Source of the DNA: Christiangramia sp.
GTDB lineage: Bacteria > Bacteroidota > Bacteroidia > Flavobacteriales > Flavobacteriaceae
Reading direction: 5' to 3'
NCBI GenBank assembly: GCA_024644145.1
Contig: JAHELO010000082.1
Coordinates: 1 to 7,119 of the forward strand
DNA length: 7,119 bases
The translations under genes and the position numbers were made by a program. The number at the start of each line of letters is the position of its first letter. The stretch's first letter is position 1. Positions 1 through 6,201 of the stretch are shown in pieces. The notes beneath the pieces are model-generated. The model saw only the letters and a program-made list of their open reading frames with translations, did not search any database and was not told where the DNA came from.

Positions 1-277
1 GTTGATAGAAGGACATACAGATAACGTGCCTTATGGCGGTAGTGGTCAGTTAAAAGATAACTGGGACCTCTCAACAAAACGTGCTACCTCGATCGTGCAG
101 ATCCTAAGGGAAAATTCTAATATAGATGCGCAGAACCTGACGGCAGCCGGAAGGGGAGAATTTGCCCCCATAGCTTCGAATTCATCTGAAGCAGGAAAAG
201 CTAAAAACAGGAGAATAGAAGTGATACTTACTCCTAAACTTGACGAGATCACCAAATTGCTGAATGAGAGTAACTAA
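1..277 (+). CDS. OmpA/MotB-like peptidoglycan-binding protein, C-terminal part (5' end outside window)
   Basis: This is the last 91 codons of a gene that begins left of the window. The first complete codon (position 2) is an internal TTG, not a start. The visible part is almost entirely an OmpA-like domain, which anchors envelope proteins to peptidoglycan by gripping diaminopimelate. Visible motifs (residues counted from the first codon) are EGHTDNVP at 3-10, NWDLSTKRA at 20-28, GRGE at 50-53 and NRRIE at 69-73. Asp7 and Arg27 match the diaminopimelate-contacting Asp and Arg known from OmpA. The long insert between TDN and NWxLS resembles the MotB branch more than classical OmpA. A short helical tail follows before TAA at 275-277. 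Flavobacterial proteins of this type are usually non-flagellar lipoproteins with an N-terminal coiled coil, but that half is not visible. The gene converges on the kinase gene with 8 bp between stops. Confidence 0.9.
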   Translation, partial: LIEGHTDNVPYGGSGQLKDNWDLSTKRATSIVQILRENSNIDAQNLTAAGRGEFAPIASNSSEAGKAKNRRIEVILTPKLDEITKLLNESN

Positions 278-285
278 TTGATTTC

Positions 286-1260
286 TTACTGCATATAGCA
301 ATCACTAATAATCTTATTGGTAATCTTAAGATTCTTAAAAACTTCATATGTCTTGCCCTGGGTTCGCAAAGCGCCCAGGGTATTGGCATAGCGTGCGGCC
401 ACCACGGGGTCGTTATGATAGGCAAAACCATAAGCCAGGCCTCCTGCAAATGAATCACCGCAACCTGTCGTATCAATCACCTCAGAAACCGGCACAGACG
501 GGATGAATTCTTTTCTCACATTGCCGTCTTCTCTAATGTAAGCTACACATCCCCGTGAATCAAGGGTAACATATAAAATTTTAACGCCTCTATTTAGTAC
601 GTAGTTGGCAAACTCATCGAGGTGGGATGTGTCCTCTTCGTTATAGTGACCCATTTCATCAATGTCATATTCGTTTTTAAACCAGCAGCACAAAGATTCT
701 TCCAGGTTCATTTTAAGTACATCTATATAGGGTAGCCATTCGTCACGGTCTATCCAGAATTTCCGTTCACGGTTACCATTGATATTCATTGCCGTAGTGG
801 GGCCGTGTGCATCAAATATAATAATGCCTTCGCTGTTTTTTTTGATAAATCGAAGGGTGCTCAATGAGATTTCAAAATCTGTAATAGGAATGAACACAAA
901 TGCGTCTGAATCCAGATAAGCTTCAACATCTGCTGGTAAAATAGGATCCATAAAGGCCGTCTGCTTTTCCAACCGGTTGTTCTGATCCAGAAACTTTAAT
1001 TCTATTACCGTGCCCCGGTCATTCTTACAATCGAGGCCACCCAGGTCAACATTGGGGTAAGCTGAGAATAATTTCGCTATTGCACTATGATCTTTCTTGT
1101 GTACGTGAGAAATAACTCTTACTTCGCCGGAATCTTCCATTAACTTCGCCAGGGCAATTGCAGGGTGGGTAACACATCCATATTTTTGAATAGTTTCATT
1201 TTTATGGGTGAGAATGGTATCTCTTGGAATGGGGCCTAAAATCGCAATTTTTTTATGCAT
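286..1260 (-). CDS. PfkB/ribokinase-family carbohydrate kinase
   Basis: The 324-residue protein has the usual length for the family and should transfer the ATP gamma-phosphate to a sugar or nucleoside hydroxyl in the cytoplasm. Visible features: an N-terminal strand IAILGPIPRDTI (5-16); an NLEE motif (185-188) matching the NxxE metal/phosphate motif; a TLDSRGCVAY strand (232-241) corresponding to the TLGxxG region; and PfkB signature 2, DTTGCGDSFAGG (263-274), with Asp269 as the expected catalytic base and GCGD in place of the common GAGD. The N-terminal substrate motif is atypical: where relatives read GGxxxNxAxxLAxLG, this protein reads YGCVTHPAIALAKL (27-40), so the di-glycine and asparagine are absent. 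The substrate therefore cannot be named from sequence. The ATG at 1258-1260 is the only sensible start. The gene stands alone on its strand, divergent from tas and convergent with the OmpA-like gene. Confidence 0.9.
   Translation of the reverse strand: MHKKIAILGPIPRDTILTHKNETIQKYGCVTHPAIALAKLMEDSGEVRVISHVHKKDHSAIAKLFSAYPNVDLGGLDCKNDRGTVIELKFLDQNNRLEKQTAFMDPILPADVEAYLDSDAFVFIPITDFEISLSTLRFIKKNSEGIIIFDAHGPTTAMNINGNRERKFWIDRDEWLPYIDVLKMNLEESLCCWFKNEYDIDEMGHYNEEDTSHLDEFANYVLNRGVKILYVTLDSRGCVAYIREDGNVRKEFIPSVPVSEVIDTTGCGDSFAGGLAYGFAYHNDPVVAARYANTLGALRTQGKTYEVFKNLKITNKIISDCYMQ
356..380. other. GC-rich hairpin inside the 3' end of the kinase gene
   Basis: CCCTGGG (356-362) pairs perfectly with CCCAGGG (374-380). 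Between them, CGC (365-367) pairs with GCG (371-373) around an AAA loop, leaving a two-base TT bulge. The result is a ten-pair stem with a three-base loop. Neither strand has a T-run after the stem, so this is not a standard intrinsic terminator. It codes for part of the kinase C-terminus (about LGALRTQGK) and lies about 80 bases past the stop of the convergent OmpA-like gene. It may be coincidental to coding, or it may act on read-through transcripts. Confidence 0.45.
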
Positions 1261-1285
1261 TCTTTTAATAATTGGCTGAGGTTCA

Positions 1286-1317
1286 TAAAGGTAGGGTATA
1301 TGGGGTATATCTGAAAA
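1286..1317 (-). promoter_or_regulatory. Possible promoter of the kinase gene
   Basis: On the - strand, TACCTTTA (1286-1293) matches five of the six fixed bases of the Bacteroidota -7 consensus TAnnTTTG. A TTTTC (1313-1317) sits 19 bp upstream, where a TTG/TTTG-type -33 element is expected. The -7 end lies 25 bp before the kinase ATG. Both boxes deviate from consensus (final A for G, C for G), so this is tentative. The 19 bp spacer is nearly filled by the two copies of the GGGTATAT repeat. Confidence 0.25.
1294..1310. repeat. Tandem direct repeat GGGTATAT x2
   Basis: GGGTATAT occurs at 1294-1301 and again at 1303-1310, separated by one G (9 bp period). It lies in the 165 bp divergent region between the kinase and tas genes, which otherwise has no coding content. 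Two close copies of an 8-mer in a divergent promoter region could be a regulator binding site, but it is short and low in complexity, so chance is possible. Confidence 0.35.
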
Positions 1318-1374
1318 TGATTTTTAAACTTCAGGAAGCGATTTAATAGATATGAATATTGATGATTTGCATAT

Positions 1375-1403
1375 TTTGTGCTTTACCTAATTATTATAAA
1401 TTG
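1375..1403 (+). promoter_or_regulatory. Weak candidate promoter of the tas gene
   Basis: TTTG at 1375-1378 is followed 18 bp later by TAAATTG (1397-1403). This resembles the -33/-7 pair of Bacteroidota promoters, but the -7 box is one base short of TAnnTTTG. The box ends 22 bp before the preferred ATG at 1426. The surroundings are AT-rich and no better match was found between 1321 and 1425. Confidence 0.18.
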
Positions 1404-1425
1404 CGGTTCCAACCGAAATCGAGAA

Positions 1426-2460
1426 ATGAAATACACCACTCTTCCTAATACAGATATTAAAGTAAGTAAAATTTGCCTTGGATCAATGACCTGGGGGCAA
1501 CAGAATACTGAAGCAGAGGGCCATGATCAGATAGATTATGCGCTGGAGAAAGGCGTTAATTTTATAGATACTGCAGAGATGTATTCTATACCCGCCAGAC
1601 CAGAAACACAAGGAAGTACAGAAAAGGTCATTGGTAGCTGGCTGAAAAAGACCGGAAGAAGAGATGAGGTGGTGATCGCTACAAAAATAGCCGGACCTTC
1701 AGAGATGGTTTCTCATATCAGGCCAAAACTGGGTTTTCATAAAGCCGCGATAGAAGATGCTATTCATGGTAGCCTGGAAAGATTACAGACAGATTATATA
1801 GATCTTTATCAATTACACTGGCCAGAAAGAAATTCCAATTTCTTTGGAAAGAGAGGATATGCTCATTCAGAAGATGAAGAGTGGGAAGACAACTTCAGGG
1901 AAATTCTTGAAAGTTTGAAGGAATTTGTGAAGCAGGGTAAGATCAGACAGATAGGACTGTCAAATGAATCTCCCTATGGCCTAATGCGGTTTCTCGAAGA
2001 GAGTAAGAAAGGGCTTCCCAGGGTTGTAACGGTACAAAATCCATATAACCTTCTAAATCGTAAAGATGAAATTGGGTTAACTGAAATATACCACAGGGAG
2101 AATGTGGGGTTGTTTCCATATTCCCCTCTAGGAATGGGAACATTAAGTGGAAAACATTTAAATGGAATTCAGCCGAATACAAGATTAAGTCTGTTCCCTC
2201 AATATAAGAGATATTCTAACGAGGAGGCGGTAAAAGCCACCCGGAGATATAAAGAGCTGGCAGATAAGTATGAAATGAGCCTCACCCATCTTGCCTTGGC
2301 ATTCGTTAATCAACAGTCTTTTGTAACCAGTAATATTATTGGGGCTACCAGTATGGAACAGTTAAAGGAAAATATTGAGAGTATAGATGTTGTTCTTTCT
2401 CCGGAAATCCTGGAAGAGATAGATAAGGTTCATAATGCTATCCCAAACCCCGCGCCTTAA
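1426..2460 (+). CDS. tas: Tas-type NADP(H)-dependent aldo/keto reductase
   Basis: The 344-residue protein is a cytoplasmic aldo/keto reductase with a TIM-barrel fold. It reads as a close counterpart of E. coli Tas (about 346 residues) along its full length, including the shared PARPETQGSTE region, LQTDYIDLYQLHWPxR, NPYNLLNR and a C-terminus ending in PAP. The catalytic tetrad is complete: Asp48 and Tyr53 (FIDTAEMY), Lys87 (IATK) and His131 (LHW). The cofactor phosphate loop is IIGATSMEQLKENIE (304-318). The frame is open further upstream from a TTG at 1378, but the Tas family starts at MKYTTLPNTD, so the ATG at 1426-1428 is chosen. No strong ribosome site is visible. In E. coli Tas was linked to tyrosine and stationary-phase phenotypes, but its natural substrate is unclear, so only oxidoreductase activity can be asserted. 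Its stop overlaps the stop of the convergent M23 gene. Confidence 0.93.
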   Translation: MKYTTLPNTDIKVSKICLGSMTWGQQNTEAEGHDQIDYALEKGVNFIDTAEMYSIPARPETQGSTEKVIGSWLKKTGRRDEVVIATKIAGPSEMVSHIRPKLGFHKAAIEDAIHGSLERLQTDYIDLYQLHWPERNSNFFGKRGYAHSEDEEWEDNFREILESLKEFVKQGKIRQIGLSNESPYGLMRFLEESKKGLPRVVTVQNPYNLLNRKDEIGLTEIYHRENVGLFPYSPLGMGTLSGKHLNGIQPNTRLSLFPQYKRYSNEEAVKATRRYKELADKYEMSLTHLALAFVNQQSFVTSNIIGATSMEQLKENIESIDVVLSPEILEEIDKVHNAIPNPAP

Positions 2461-2466
2461 TTAAGG
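2455..2466. repeat. 12 bp perfect palindrome holding both convergent stop codons
   Basis: CCTTAATTAAGG reads the same on both strands. It contains the tas TAA (2458-2460) and, on the other strand, the M23 TAA (2457-2459). The genes overlap by 4 bp, so no intergenic terminator is possible here. The palindrome has no spacer, so it would make a poor RNA hairpin. Confidence 0.6.
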
Positions 2467-3590
2467 TGAATTACCTGACTTTCATGGATGAATAGGGGGT
2501 TGTCCAGGCTATCTCTAACATGGAACCAGTCTGCAGATTTTCCCTGCACGTATAGTATTTCCCCTAACTCACCATTTCTTACTACCCGGGAATTATTAGA
2601 GGCCGGTTTTTTACGTAAACTGGCTCTTCTGGCATTAATTTTAAGTCGGGCGGACATTTCGCTCAATGCCGGATTCTTATCGCTCAACTCCTCAGTTTGA
2701 TAAACAAATCCCAGTGGGTCAATAGCACCGTGATTATTCTGATAGATTCCGAAATGCAGGTGTGGTGGAGTATGAACTGCATTTCCCGTATTCCCAACAA
2801 AGCCGATGGTGTCACCGGATTTTACTTTTTTAAGATCTGGGATGATACTATCTAAATGGGCATAATAAAGCGATAACTTACGTTTCCTGTCCCTGAGCCA
2901 TATTTGTTTTCCGCCCAGACCTTTTTCACCCGCATATTTGATCCTGCCCTCTGTGGCAGCGATCACAGGGGTTCCTTTTTCAGCAAAAATATCAATTCCT
3001 TTATGTTCCCTTTTACCACCGTCCCTTATATCTCCCCAGTAACTGCCAATATCTCCATTTCTTCCCTTATCTACCGGGAACATATAGGCGGGTGATCTCT
3101 GGATATGAATTCTGAAAGGAGAATTGGCTTCTATCTCAGGCTGAATCAAAATTTTATAAAGACCTTTTTCCTTGATTTCAAACTTAAGCTTACGCTCTTT
3201 GGCAATCCCAGATTTTATCTTTATAAATTGATCCTGCCCGGCTTCTTTTTTATAAATGTCTGCAAATACCAGGGTATGTGTGGTGTCGGTAAAAATTTCG
3301 GTTTCCAGAACTTCCCCGGGCATCAGGTAGGTTTGATAAGAATAGATACCGAAATTTCTGGGTTTAAATGTACCTGATTCAGCATAAGGTAGTTCGATCT
3401 CCACGCTCTCCTTTAATCCGGTTTCAGCCCTGCTCTCCCAGATATTGAAAAGCTCATCTGAAATCCTTTGTTCTTTTTTATATTCTTCCTTAGGGGGTAG
3501 ACCGTTAATAAGAGCTTCTGCTTTCTCCAGCTGGGTACAAGAGGAAAGCATCAGTATAAATATTAACGAGATGAAATTTCCGGTTCTCAT
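2457..3590 (-). CDS. M23-family zinc metallopeptidase lipoprotein with C-terminal SH3-like domain
   Basis: The 377-residue protein probably cuts peptidoglycan cross-bridges or stem peptides from a membrane-anchored position. It starts with a lipoprotein signal, hydrophobic residues 7-14 and then lipobox LSSC with Cys18. Residues 19-165 are a strand-rich region of unknown role. The M23 (LytM-like) domain spans about 190-295. Its zinc ligands are all present, His196 and Asp200 (HKGID) and His279 (HLHF), as are catalytic His245 (YYAHLD) and His277, so it should be active. Residues about 318-373 resemble a bacterial SH3 domain (ASLRKKP, GELGEILYV, WFHV, FIHESQV), which often binds cell wall. No acidic surface-export signal follows Cys18, so a periplasm-facing location is likely. 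The ATG at 3588-3590 is preferred over an in-frame TTG at 3597-3599. It lies 43 bp after radA. Confidence 0.92.
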   Translation of the reverse strand: MRTGNFISLIFILMLSSCTQLEKAEALINGLPPKEEYKKEQRISDELFNIWESRAETGLKESVEIELPYAESGTFKPRNFGIYSYQTYLMPGEVLETEIFTDTTHTLVFADIYKKEAGQDQFIKIKSGIAKERKLKFEIKEKGLYKILIQPEIEANSPFRIHIQRSPAYMFPVDKGRNGDIGSYWGDIRDGGKREHKGIDIFAEKGTPVIAATEGRIKYAGEKGLGGKQIWLRDRKRKLSLYYAHLDSIIPDLKKVKSGDTIGFVGNTGNAVHTPPHLHFGIYQNNHGAIDPLGFVYQTEELSDKNPALSEMSARLKINARRASLRKKPASNNSRVVRNGELGEILYVQGKSADWFHVRDSLDNPLFIHESQVIHLN

Positions 3591-3594
3591 TCTG

Positions 3595-3605
3595 CTCAAA
3601 TTGAG
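3595..3605. repeat. Small inverted repeat before the M23 start
   Basis: CTCAAATTGAG has 5 bp arms (CTCAA/TTGAG) around one central base. It lies between the -7-like box and the ATG of the M23 gene, where it would cover the start of the mRNA. It may be an operator half-site pair or chance. Confidence 0.2.
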
Positions 3606-3606
3606 T

Positions 3607-3642
3607 CAAATATAAGCCAGAATTATGCCAATTTTATCCAAA
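3607..3642 (-). promoter_or_regulatory. Probable promoter of the M23 gene
   Basis: On the - strand, TATATTTG (3607-3614) is an exact match to the Bacteroidota -7 consensus TAnnTTTG and ends 16 bp before the M23 ATG. A TTTG (3639-3642), inside the end of radA, lies 24 bp upstream as a possible -33 element. That spacing is slightly longer than usual. The implied leader is short (about 10-15 bases), which supports the ATG over the upstream TTG, as the TTG would leave almost no leader. This suggests the peptidase can be transcribed independently of radA. Confidence 0.45.
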
Positions 3643-4998
3643 AAGTTGGGAGACGACATCTTCAATTTTCGCTACCCTTATGATGCGAATTTCATAGTTC
3701 GCCTTCGGGAGTTTGCTTTGTTTGGAAACCATGATAGAGGCAAAGCCTAACTTTTCAGCTTCCAGAATGCGTTGCTCAATTCTCGTTACAGGTCTTATCT
3801 CTCCGGCAAGACCAATTTCTGCAGCAAAACAGGTGTCTTTTTCCAGAGCAATATCCTCATTAGAAGATAGAATTGCAGCTATAACGGCGAGGTCTATCGC
3901 AGGATCATCTACACTAATTCCCCCGGTGACATTCAGGAAAACATCCTTGGCTCCGAGTCTGAAACCGGCTCTCTTTTCCAGAACTGCCAGTAGCATATTC
4001 AGTCTTTTGGCGTTATATCCGGTAGTAGACCGCTGCGGGGTTCCATATACTGCGGTGCTTACGAGGGCCTGAATCTCGATCATTAACGGGCGCATGCCCT
4101 CCAGCGTAGAGGCAATTGCGGTACCGCTAAGATCTTCCTCATTTTTAGAGATTAGGATCTCAGATGGATTTATAACTTCTCTTAATCCGCTTCCCTGCAT
4201 TTCATAAATGCCAAGTTCGTGTGTAGACCCAAAACGGTTCTTGTGTGCCCTTAAAATCCTGTACACATGGTTACGGTCACCTTCAAACTGAAGCACGGTA
4301 TCTACCATATGTTCCAATACCTTGGGCCCGGCTATGCTTCCTTCTTTTGTAATATGGCCAATAAGAATGACCGGAGTGTTGCTTTCTTTTGCGAACTTTA
4401 TTAATTCAGCGGTACATTCTCTAATTTGAGAAATGCTGCCCGGAGAGCTTTCAATATAATCACTGTGCAGCGTCTGTATGGAATCTATAATTACCACTTC
4501 TGGTTCTACTTCTTCAACCTGCCTGAATATATTTTGAGTCTTGGTTTCGGTAAGAATAAAACAATTAGCGGGATTAGAATTTATACGCTCTGCTCTCATC
4601 TTTATCTGTTGCTGACTTTCTTCCCCGGAAACGTACAGAACACGATATCTTAAACCCAGAGAAATTTGAAGGAGAAGTGTGCTTTTCCCAATTCCCGGTT
4701 CGCCTCCAAGTAATGTTAATGAGCCAGGAACCAATCCGCCACCAAGTACCCGGTCCAGTTCATTGTTCCCTGTATTCATTCTGATCTGGGGGGTATTCTC
4801 AATTTCTGCTATCAATAAAGGTTTGGCAGCTTTTTTAGCTTCTTTCTTTACTGAGGTTTTCCAGTCTTTGGGATCTGGTTTTTGAACCAGCTCTTCAACA
4901 ATGGTATTCCAGTCGCCACAGGAATTGCATTTTCCCTGCCATTTAGCATGTTGAGCACCGCATTTCTGACAGTAATAAGTGGTCTTTACCTTGGCCAT
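3634..4998 (-). CDS. radA: DNA repair protein RadA (Sms), branch-migration ATPase
   Basis: The 454-residue protein is full length for RadA, a cytoplasmic RecA-like ATPase that drives branch migration of recombination intermediates and helps RecA-dependent repair. Domains in order: a four-cysteine zinc finger (Cys10, Cys13, Cys24, Cys27); a variable linker (about 35-70); a RecA-like ATPase with Walker A GGEPGIGKST (98-107, Lys105) and Walker B VVIIDS (168-173, Asp172); the RadA-specific KNRFG motif (253-257); and a Lon-like C-terminal domain (about 290-454) with STTGYNAKRLNMLLAVLEKR and the GLAGEIRPVTR segment. This domain is structural in the family and not a protease. Start ATG at 4996-4998 fits the conserved N-terminus. 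The gene lies 19 bp after the hydrolase gene and is probably co-transcribed with it. All key residues are intact. Confidence 0.98.
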   Translation of the reverse strand: MAKVKTTYYCQKCGAQHAKWQGKCNSCGDWNTIVEELVQKPDPKDWKTSVKKEAKKAAKPLLIAEIENTPQIRMNTGNNELDRVLGGGLVPGSLTLLGGEPGIGKSTLLLQISLGLRYRVLYVSGEESQQQIKMRAERINSNPANCFILTETKTQNIFRQVEEVEPEVVIIDSIQTLHSDYIESSPGSISQIRECTAELIKFAKESNTPVILIGHITKEGSIAGPKVLEHMVDTVLQFEGDRNHVYRILRAHKNRFGSTHELGIYEMQGSGLREVINPSEILISKNEEDLSGTAIASTLEGMRPLMIEIQALVSTAVYGTPQRSTTGYNAKRLNMLLAVLEKRAGFRLGAKDVFLNVTGGISVDDPAIDLAVIAAILSSNEDIALEKDTCFAAEIGLAGEIRPVTRIEQRILEAEKLGFASIMVSKQSKLPKANYEIRIIRVAKIEDVVSQLFG

Positions 4999-5017
4999 TT
5001 AATAGATCAATTTTATG

Positions 5018-6166
5018 CTAATAACCGAAATCTTTTTTAATCGCATCGGCTTTTTCCAGCATAAAATCGGTATCCAGAAAAGCGATCTTTTCCTGTCCGT
5101 AAGCATTCTGATAGATCCTCATGGCCCTTCGAGGATTGCCCGTTTCCTCTTCATAACGCGCTTCGAAAAATGTTCCTAACATAGTACCTGGATAGTGCTC
5201 TTTAGCCATTTTATACAGATCCTTATATTCATCCCAGTTCCTGGTTTTTTCTATAGCCCTGTACACAGCCATAAAATCATTCAGGCTTATCTTTCTTTTT
5301 ATTCCATATAGCTCTTCGATACTATTGTATTTTTCCGCCAGGAATTCAGTAGGGGAAACGCTGGTTTGTAATAGTTTTTCATTGTAGTCTTTCGTGGAAA
5401 TTGGGCGGTAAATTTCAAACATGTTTTCTATGGCAGCCGGCAGGGCTTTGCCTACCAGGGAATAATGCGTACCGCCTTCGAAATTATCAAATTTATAAGC
5501 TACAAGATCATTTTCAATTGTTTTAAGCTTATTGTCGAAACTTAGAATGCTTTCCTTTAATGCAGGTACATCTGAAGTACCGGTGGCGAGGTAAAACCAT
5601 TTTCTGGACTCTGCAGTATTAAGGGCAGAAGTGATCCTGTCAGCCATTTCCGGAGCAAGATCTGGGCTTAGATTGACATATCCCTGGAAAATAGGATTCT
5701 GTTTTAATAGATAATAATTGATGAAGTTGGAAGTAAAGTCATGGCCTACGATAATTCTGAATCCTGCTGTCCTGTATTTCTGGTCCAGTTGTGCAAGAAG
5801 TTCCATTCCTATAAATTCAAAGAATTTTGCGCCTTTGCCTTCGGGCAGAAAATTTTGCTCAGAGTAATAAGTATCTTCCATACGGATTCCATCCTGATTG
5901 ATACCTACCACTATCATCTCGGGAGCATCTTCCCAGTAAGAATAATAATCTACTAATCCAGCTATGGGTTCAAAGAGGTAATCTCCATCAAGGACAACCA
6001 TCACGGGATATCGCTTTTCTTTATTTTCTTCGTAATTTCTGGGTAACTGGATCTTAATTTGCCTGGTTTCGCCAAGTTTTTGTGAAGAAAAACTCTCGTG
6101 TTTTATCTGGGAAATCCCGGTCAATGGCAATAGAATAGCCATTAACAGGAGTGCTAAATTTTTCAT
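5018..6166 (-). CDS. Exported esterase-D-like alpha/beta hydrolase with Ser-to-Asp at the nucleophile elbow
   Basis: The 382-residue protein starts with a signal peptide (hydrophobic 3-17, likely cut near Ser19-Gln20) with no lipobox cysteine, so it is probably periplasmic or secreted. Residues about 22-255 match the esterase D/enterochelin-esterase type of alpha/beta hydrolase: RQIKIQLPRNY, YPVMVVLDGDYLF (53-65), MIVVGI (84-89), and the segment FRIIVGHDFTSNF (136-148) followed by GYVNLSPDL (162-170). The elbow, normally GHSxGG, is GHDFTS, placing Asp143 at the nucleophile site. A candidate catalytic His234 (GGTHYSL) is present. Residues about 275-380 form a helical extension with a TPR-like stretch (about 330-360). 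The substrate is unknown. It could be an Asp-nucleophile enzyme, a non-catalytic binder, or use nearby Ser146. It sits 35 bp after the membrane protein gene and 19 bp before radA. Its stop is TAG. Confidence 0.88.
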   Translation of the reverse strand: MKNLALLLMAILLPLTGISQIKHESFSSQKLGETRQIKIQLPRNYEENKEKRYPVMVVLDGDYLFEPIAGLVDYYSYWEDAPEMIVVGINQDGIRMEDTYYSEQNFLPEGKGAKFFEFIGMELLAQLDQKYRTAGFRIIVGHDFTSNFINYYLLKQNPIFQGYVNLSPDLAPEMADRITSALNTAESRKWFYLATGTSDVPALKESILSFDNKLKTIENDLVAYKFDNFEGGTHYSLVGKALPAAIENMFEIYRPISTKDYNEKLLQTSVSPTEFLAEKYNSIEELYGIKRKISLNDFMAVYRAIEKTRNWDEYKDLYKMAKEHYPGTMLGTFFEARYEEETGNPRRAMRIYQNAYGQEKIAFLDTDFMLEKADAIKKDFGY

Positions 6167-6201
6167 AGGTGTAGTATTGATTCGGACCTACAATATAATT
6201 A

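Noticed and set aside
249..476. 75-codon - strand frame overlapping the OmpA-like and kinase 3' ends
   Set aside because: It is out of frame with the clearly real kinase and has no protein-like features.
1378..1425. N-terminal extension of the tas gene from a TTG at 1378
   Set aside because: The added 16 residues have no counterpart in Tas proteins, whose N-terminus aligns exactly with the ATG at 1426, and the stretch overlaps the AT-rich promoter region.
3591..3599. TTG start for the M23 gene giving three extra residues
   Set aside because: An ATG follows three codons later with a proper lipoprotein signal, and the -7-like box would leave almost no leader before the TTG.
3713..4072. 119-codon open frame on the + strand, antisense to radA
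   Set aside because: It lies fully inside a well-conserved radA gene, has no recognisable domain, and is typical of open frames opposite a conserved coding sequence.
6167..6201. Promoter in the gap before the hydrolase gene
   Set aside because: The AT-rich stretch has a TATATTGT but no good TAnnTTTG match or paired -33 element; co-transcription with the upstream gene is simpler.
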